DNA from: JAGQTE01 sp964648005
GTDB taxonomy: Bacteria; Actinomycetota; Acidimicrobiia; Acidimicrobiales; Acidimicrobilacustridaceae
Length of the DNA: 26,011 nt
Direction of reading: 5' to 3'
Assembly: GCA_964648005.1 (NCBI GenBank)
Contig: CAZYKR010000021.1
Span: forward strand, 1-26,011
Shown piece by piece: positions 21,526 to 26,011 of the stretch (positions within the stretch are counted from its first letter, which is position 1; the number at the start of each line of letters is the position of its first letter). The notes below the pieces were generated by a model, which saw only the letters and a list, made by a program, of their open reading frames with translations, searched no databases and was not told the DNA's origin. The translations under genes were made by a program, and so were the position numbers.

Positions 21526-23361
21526 TCAGGTGGCTCGCTCGGCACGCCGGTGCGCCTCGGCGGCGTCGAGCTCCTCGCTCAGCTCCAGCCACCGGTCCTC
21601 AGCGGCGCGCAGCTCGTCGGCGGCATCGCCGAGGCTGCGACCCAGCCGGGCCAGCGCCTCGTGGTCGGTGGCGGCGTCGGCGACCTCGGCGGACAGGCGG
21701 TCGTGGGTGCGCTGCGCCCTGGCCAGCGTCTTCTCGGCGTCGCGCAGCTGATGGCGCACCGTGCTCGGGGACCGGGGCGCAGCAACGCTGGGCGTGCCGC
21801 CGGGCACGAGCGTGGCAGCGGGTGCCGACGGTCGGTCGACGGCGACCGATCCGATCCGTCGCGGCGCGCCGGCGGTGTCGTCGAGTCGGCGCTGGGACCG
21901 GACCGCCCGGCGCTGCTCCTCCCACGCGGCGTAACCCCCGACGGGACGCTGCAAGCCGCCGGCACCGTCGAGCACCAGGGCGTCGGTCACGGTGCGCTCC
22001 AGGAAGGCCCGGTCGTGGCTGACGACGACCAACGCACCGGGCCAGTCGTCGAGGTGATCTTCGAGGGCACGCAGCGAGTCGAGGTCCAGGTCGTTGGTCG
22101 GCTCGTCGAGCAGCAGCACGTTCGGCTTCGCCGCCAGCACCAGCAGCAGCTGCAAGCGGCGGCGCTCGCCACCCGAGAGCAGCGACACCGGCGACGCCTG
22201 CAGGTCGTTGTCGAACCCGAACCGCTCGAGCAGCGACGACGTGTGCCCGTCGATCGGACCCTTGCCGCCCGTGACCACGTCGCGCACCCGGCGGCCCCGG
22301 TCGAGGTCCGGACCGTGCTGGCGGTACACACCGATCTGTACGGTCGGTCCGACGGCGACCGTGCCGTGCGCCGGCGCGATCATGCCGGCGAGGATCTCGA
22401 GCAGCGTGGTCTTGCCGCCGCCGTTGGGGCCGACCACGCCCAGCCGCTCGCGGCGGTCGAGCAGCAGATCGAGTCCGTCGAAGAGCCACGGCCCGTCGCC
22501 GTGGCGATGCCCGACGCCGTGGAGCTCGATGACCTTGTCCCCCAGCCGCGGGGTGCCTGCGTGGAGCCGTGCACGGTCCGACAGGTCGAGGGTCGCCGGT
22601 CCGGCGGCGACCGAGGGTGCGTCCAGCACGGCCGCGGCGGACTCGATGCGGGCCCGGGGCTTGCGCCGTCGCGCCGGCGCACCCCGACGGAGCCACTCGA
22701 GCTCTCGCCGGGCGAGCACCCGGCGCGTCGCCTCCGCCTGCTCGGCGGCGGCCTCGCGGGCGGTGCGGTCCTCGAGGTAGGCGTCGTAACCGGCGTGGAG
22801 GTGCACCGTCCCGCGGTCGAGCTCGAGCACCCGGGTGCACACACGCTCGAGCACGTGCCGGTCGTGCGACACGAGCACGAGCCCGCCCCGCCAGCGCACC
22901 AGCCGGTCCTCCAGCCAGGCGATGGCGTCGATGTCGAGGTGGTTGGTCGGCTCGTCGAGCACCAGCAGGTCGCATTCGGCGACGAGGGTGCGGGCGAGCG
23001 CCGCTCGCTTGGCCTGGCCCCCCGACAGCGTGGCGGTGTCGGCGTCGAGCAACGGCCCCATGCCGAGGCGATCGAGCACCTCCTCGCCCTGCCACCCTCC
23101 GCCGACGGCGCCGCGCACCGTCCCCGCCGCCAGATGCGGCTCCTGGTCCAGCACCGCCACGCGCAGGTCTCGCGCCGTGCGGCGGGAGCCGGCCTCGGGC
23201 TCGTCGGCACCCGCGAGCACCCGCAGCAGCGTCGACTTGCCGGTGCCGTTGGGCCCGAGCACGCCCAGGCGGTCGCCGGCCCGCAGGGTGAAGGTGACGT
23301 CGTCGAACAGCACGCGCTCGGGCCGGGTGGCGCGCAGGCCGGCGACGTCGAGGAGGATCAC
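21526..23361 (-). CDS. ABC-F family ATPase (Uup-like)
   Basis: A 611-aa soluble protein with two ABC cassettes and no membrane part. Walker A GPNGTGKST (36-44) and GPNGGGKTT (312-320); signatures LSGGQ (113-117) and LSGGE (396-400); Walker B LLVLDEPTNHLD and VLLLDEPTNDLD. The linker has ELEWLRRGAPARRRKPRARI (about 221-240), as in Uup, and the C-terminus (about 530-605) is a charged coiled coil like the DNA/ribosome-binding tail of Uup. ABC-F proteins act on ribosomes (translation factors or antibiotic protection); the Uup-like layout favours a housekeeping role, but protection cannot be excluded. GTG 23361 follows a TAGCGT box by 8 bases. The frame continues upstream to 24006, but only as antisense to the exporter gene. 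Confidence 0.9.
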   Translation of the reverse strand: MILLDVAGLRATRPERVLFDDVTFTLRAGDRLGVLGPNGTGKSTLLRVLAGADEPEAGSRRTARDLRVAVLDQEPHLAAGTVRGAVGGGWQGEEVLDRLGMGPLLDADTATLSGGQAKRAALARTLVAECDLLVLDEPTNHLDIDAIAWLEDRLVRWRGGLVLVSHDRHVLERVCTRVLELDRGTVHLHAGYDAYLEDRTAREAAAEQAEATRRVLARRELEWLRRGAPARRRKPRARIESAAAVLDAPSVAAGPATLDLSDRARLHAGTPRLGDKVIELHGVGHRHGDGPWLFDGLDLLLDRRERLGVVGPNGGGKTTLLEILAGMIAPAHGTVAVGPTVQIGVYRQHGPDLDRGRRVRDVVTGGKGPIDGHTSSLLERFGFDNDLQASPVSLLSGGERRRLQLLLVLAAKPNVLLLDEPTNDLDLDSLRALEDHLDDWPGALVVVSHDRAFLERTVTDALVLDGAGGLQRPVGGYAAWEEQRRAVRSQRRLDDTAGAPRRIGSVAVDRPSAPAATLVPGGTPSVAAPRSPSTVRHQLRDAEKTLARAQRTHDRLSAEVADAATDHEALARLGRSLGDAADELRAAEDRWLELSEELDAAEAHRRAERAT

Positions 23362-23369
23362 GCCGTGCC

Positions 23370-23375
23370 ACGCTA
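23370..23375 (-). promoter_or_regulatory. -10 box TAGCGT for the ABC-F gene
   Basis: The plus strand reads ACGCTA, 8 bases before GTG 23361. It faces away from the identical box of the exporter operon at 23437-23442. Confidence 0.5.
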
Positions 23376-23436
23376 CCGGTGGCCCGCGCCACGACTTCTT
23401 GACGGGCCCGACTTCGTGGGCACCGAGGTCGATCGG

Positions 23437-23442
23437 TAGCGT
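23437..23442 (+). promoter_or_regulatory. -10 box TAGCGT, leaderless-type, for the exporter operon
   Basis: Exactly 6 bases separate the box from GTG 23449, and no Shine-Dalgarno is present between them. Confidence 0.55.
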
Positions 23443-23448
23443 TGCGCC

Positions 23449-25062
23449 GTGACCGTCATCGCCCCCATCGACGTGGCCGAGCGCGTCGAGGCGCTCGACG
23501 AGCTGCGCCGGGCCCGGCGTTCGAACCACCGGCGCAACATCCACTGGGTCGACGCCCTCTACAACGTGTACCTCACGGCCATCGGCGCCCTCGTCGCCGT
23601 GTTGGTGACGGCGTCGTGGATCCCCGAAGAGAAGCTCGACGATGCTGGCGTCGCCGGGTTCATCAGCGCCACGCCGGGCTGGGTCGGCCTCGCCGTGGCC
23701 GTGGCCTGGGCCGGCGGTCTGCGCTCCGGTGGGCGCGGCGGGCCGCTCACGCTCGAGCCGGCGGTGGTCTTCCACGAGCTGCTCGGACCGGTGCCACGGG
23801 GGCCGGCGCTGCGAGCGCCGGCGATGAAGCTGCTGCGCTTCGCCGCCTTCGCCGGTCTGCTGGTCGGTGCGTTGGTCGGCGTCCAGGCGACGCGTCGTCT
23901 GCCGGGCAACGCGCTGGTCATCGTCGGGTGCGCCGCCCTCCTCGGCCTGGCGCTGTCGACCTCGACCGTCGGCTTCGCCATGCTCGTCTCCGGACGGCGG
24001 GTGCACCGCTACGTGGCGCTCACCATCGGGCTGGTCCTGGTGGCGTGGGCCATCGCCGACCTGTGGTTCGGGACGATCACGAGCCCGACCACGATGCTGG
24101 CCACGGTCGCCGTGTGGCCCGAGCAGTTCAACGCCGTGGCGTTCGTGGGGTTGGTGCTGAGCGGGCTCGCCGTCGCCATCGGGCTCTCCGGCATCGCCGG
24201 CACCTCGATCGAGTCCGCCCGCCGGCGCGCCGGGCTCGTGTCGCAGCTGCGCTTCGCCGTCACCCTGCAGGACGTGCGCACGGTCGTGCTGCTGCGCCGC
24301 CAGCTCAATGAGGAAGAGCCCCGCGCCCGACCCTGGATCCGCTTCGCCCCCAAGGCGCGCAGCCGGGTCTACCCGACGTGGAAGCGCGACCTACAGGGCT
24401 ACCTCCGCTTCCCGATCACGCGCGTGCTGCGTCTGGTCGGTCTCGCCGTCGTCGCCGGCTTGTGCCTCGGCTTCGTGTGGCGCGGGGTCCCCGCGGCCAT
24501 CGTCGGCGCTGCGGCCGCGCTGTTCATCGCCGCCTACGAAGCGAACGAACCGATCGGCCAGGAGGTCGATCACCCGACCCGCTGGTACGGGCCGCCCGTC
24601 GAGCCCGGATCGTTGCTGACGCGCCACCTGCCCGGTGCGATCGTGCTGATGTTGCTCGAGTGCGTGCTCGTCGCCGCTGCCGCCCTGATCCTGGTCCCGC
24701 CTGGTGTCGTGGCGCAGTTGGCCCCGATCGTGATCATCCCCGTCGCCGGTGGCGCTGCCATCGGCGGCGCCGTCGCCACCGTGACCGGGCTGCCCGGGCC
24801 CACCGCCGACTTCGGCCGCTCGGGCATGAGCGGAGTGGGTGACGGCATGGGCGGCGACATCTTCGGCTACCAGGCCCTCGCCCGGCTGTTGCTCCCACCG
24901 GCGATCGTGCTGGCGGCGCTGGCACCGTTGCTGGCCGCCGGCCACGACCCCGACGCCATCGCCCAGACGGCGGGGCGCGTGTCCAACCTCGTGTCGTTCT
25001 CACTCGTGACGACCGTGGCGGGGTTCATCTACGTCCGCACGAGGAGGCCGAGTCGGCTGTGA
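23449..25062 (+). CDS. DUF6297-like ABC exporter membrane subunit
   Basis: A 537-aa integral membrane protein with about twelve hydrophobic helices in two halves, separated by a basic cytoplasmic region (about 255-315, with RRRAGLVSQLRFAVTLQDVRTVVLLRRQL and KARSRVYPTWKRDLQGYLRF). This layout and its pairing with a downstream ATPase gene match the DUF6297 type of actinobacterial ABC-2-like exporter permease. The family call is by pattern and not certain. The substrate is unknown. GTG 23449 lies 6 bases behind a TAGCGT box. The stop codon overlaps the ATPase start as GTGA, so the two subunits are probably translated in a coupled way. Confidence 0.75.
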   Translation: MTVIAPIDVAERVEALDELRRARRSNHRRNIHWVDALYNVYLTAIGALVAVLVTASWIPEEKLDDAGVAGFISATPGWVGLAVAVAWAGGLRSGGRGGPLTLEPAVVFHELLGPVPRGPALRAPAMKLLRFAAFAGLLVGALVGVQATRRLPGNALVIVGCAALLGLALSTSTVGFAMLVSGRRVHRYVALTIGLVLVAWAIADLWFGTITSPTTMLATVAVWPEQFNAVAFVGLVLSGLAVAIGLSGIAGTSIESARRRAGLVSQLRFAVTLQDVRTVVLLRRQLNEEEPRARPWIRFAPKARSRVYPTWKRDLQGYLRFPITRVLRLVGLAVVAGLCLGFVWRGVPAAIVGAAAALFIAAYEANEPIGQEVDHPTRWYGPPVEPGSLLTRHLPGAIVLMLLECVLVAAAALILVPPGVVAQLAPIVIIPVAGGAAIGGAVATVTGLPGPTADFGRSGMSGVGDGMGGDIFGYQALARLLLPPAIVLAALAPLLAAGHDPDAIAQTAGRVSNLVSFSLVTTVAGFIYVRTRRPSRL

Positions 25063-25907
25063 GCGGCAAGTCCAAGTCCCAGCGCTCCAAGGACCAGGCG
25101 CGCCAGCGCGCCGATGCGGCGGCCGCCAAGCGCGGCGACGACGCCGACGCCGAGGAGACGCCGCCGCCGAAGAAGTCGTCCTGGCTTCCCGACATGCCCG
25201 AGGACAGGCCCACGCCGCGCGCCGTCGAGAAGGGCGCCGTGCTCGTGGCGGAGGAGCTCGCCAAGGACTACGGAGACGGGCGCGGCCTGCAGGGGCTCGA
25301 CCTCGTCGTCCAGCCGGGAGAGGTCGTCATGCTGGTCGGCCCCAACGGCGCCGGGAAGTCCACGTTCCTCGGTTGCTGCTCGGGCCTGGTCGAACCGACC
25401 GACGGCGCCGCCTGGCTCGGCGGGCACCTCGCCGGCTCGATCGAGGCACGTGGCGCCACGTCGTACATCCCGGACAGCCCGGTGCTCTACGAGGACCTCT
25501 CGGTCTGGGAGCACCTCGAGTACCTGGCCCGGCTGCACGCCACGCAGGACTGGGTCGACTACGCCGAGGACCTGCTCGACATGTTCAACCTGACGCACCG
25601 GGCCGACGAGCTGCCGACCAAGTTCTCGCGGGGCCTCAAGCAGAAGACGGCGCTGATCGTCGGGCTCATCCGGCCGTTCTCCGTGCTGCTGATCGACGAG
25701 CCGTTCGCCGGCCTCGACGTCCCCGGCCAGGAGACGCTCGTCGAGGTCCTCGGCGACCTCGCCGACCAGGGCGCCTCGATCATCTGCTCGACCCACCAGC
25801 TCGACCTGTTGGCGGTGGCGACGCGCCTGGTCGGCCTCCAGGACGGGCTGCTGGCGTTCGACGGCAAGCCGTCCGAGCAGCAGATCCGCGAGCTCGTCGG
25901 CGGCTGA
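25059..25907 (+). CDS. ABC transporter ATP-binding protein
   Basis: A 282-aa ATPase of an ABC-2-type exporter, partner of the preceding membrane protein. Walker A GPNGAGKST (94-102), signature FSRGLKQK (189-196) in place of the usual LSGGQ, Walker B VLLIDEP (209-215), D-loop GLD and H-loop His246. The degenerate signature is common among exporters of this group and does not imply inactivity. The first 60 residues are a charged, Lys/Asp/Ala/Pro-rich extension not needed for the fold. The GTG start shares GTGA with the upstream stop. A long hairpin follows 25 bases past the stop, so the operon appears to end here. Confidence 0.92.
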   Translation: MSGKSKSQRSKDQARQRADAAAAKRGDDADAEETPPPKKSSWLPDMPEDRPTPRAVEKGAVLVAEELAKDYGDGRGLQGLDLVVQPGEVVMLVGPNGAGKSTFLGCCSGLVEPTDGAAWLGGHLAGSIEARGATSYIPDSPVLYEDLSVWEHLEYLARLHATQDWVDYAEDLLDMFNLTHRADELPTKFSRGLKQKTALIVGLIRPFSVLLIDEPFAGLDVPGQETLVEVLGDLADQGASIICSTHQLDLLAVATRLVGLQDGLLAFDGKPSEQQIRELVGG

Positions 25908-25932
25908 CCCCGGCCCGACCACCACCGCCGAT

Positions 25933-25984
25933 CGTTCTGGTAGTGCAACCGGTACGAAAACGGCGCGGTTTCACTACCAGAACG
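25933..25984. terminator. 19-bp hairpin after the exporter operon
   Basis: The left arm 25933-25951 (CGTTCTGGTAGTG, C, AACCG) and the right arm 25966-25984 (CGGTT, T, CACTACCAGAACG) pair over 19 bases with a single mismatch around a 14-base loop containing GAAAACG. It is less GC-rich than its surroundings and is not part of a recognisable gene. Position suggests a terminator; there is no U-tract, and a dispersed palindromic repeat is an alternative. Confidence 0.6.
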
Positions 25985-26011
25985 GTGGGTGGCCGCCGAC
26001 GGGCGACCAGC

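Noticed and set aside
20584..23439. A 951-codon plus-strand open frame
   Set aside because: It runs antisense to the NfuA-like and ABC-F genes, which have intact catalytic motifs; the plus-strand translation shows no domain.
1..26011. tRNA, rRNA, CRISPR, insertion sequence or prophage features
   Set aside because: No T-arm-like sequence with matching acceptor stem, no regularly spaced repeats, no transposase or integrase motifs were seen on either strand by eye.

Overview
The window is very GC-rich double-stranded DNA with dense, mostly short-gapped genes, many GTG starts, 4-base stop/start overlaps (GTGA, ATGA) and TANNNT -10 boxes placed 6-8 bases before start codons. Protein families (a DUF6777-type envelope protein, a DXS whose motifs look like mycobacterial DXS, a Uup-like ABC-F ATPase, a DUF6297-like exporter) point to a high-GC actinobacterium. 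My best guess is the Acidimicrobiia/Ilumatobacter side of the phylum; that last step is inference. I see no mobile elements, CRISPR arrays, tRNA or rRNA genes.

Layout. 1-2095: a class I methyltransferase cut by the left edge (-), a MerR-type regulator divergent from it (+), and an isoprenylcysteine-methyltransferase-like membrane protein (+). 2325-8627 (-): a chain read right to left, tldD, two tandem tldE paralogs, an undecaprenyl-diphosphatase gene (uppP) and a DUF402 gene, every junction being a 4-base overlap. A hairpin follows, then a separately promoted small alpha/beta-barrel protein. 8856-9236 (+) is an FlK-like hotdog thioesterase. It converges on a GT-C-type membrane glycosyltransferase (9246-10592, -), followed by an alpha/beta hydrolase (10665-11540, -) and a lipoprotein gene split by one in-frame TAG (11601-12734, -). 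12934-13941 (+) is a flippase-like membrane protein and 14108-15949 (+) is dxs.

15963-20777 is an envelope cluster: a Pro-rich DUF6777 membrane protein (-), divergent from a large secreted single-pass protein with a C-terminal SH3-like domain and a small anchored Ala/Pro-rich protein (+). 20800-23361 (-) carries an NfuA-like Fe-S carrier and an ABC-F ATPase. 23449-25907 (+) is a two-gene ABC exporter followed by a strong 19-bp hairpin.

Common themes: several genes concern the cell envelope and isoprenoid lipid carriers (dxs supplies isoprenoid precursors, uppP recycles undecaprenyl phosphate, the GT-C enzyme probably uses a lipid-linked sugar). The most unusual signals are the recurrent leaderless-promoter geometry (including one that lands on an in-frame ATC codon), two convergent gene pairs whose stop codons both lie inside one perfect inverted repeat, the tldD-tldE-tldE-uppP chain, and the TAG-split lipoprotein.
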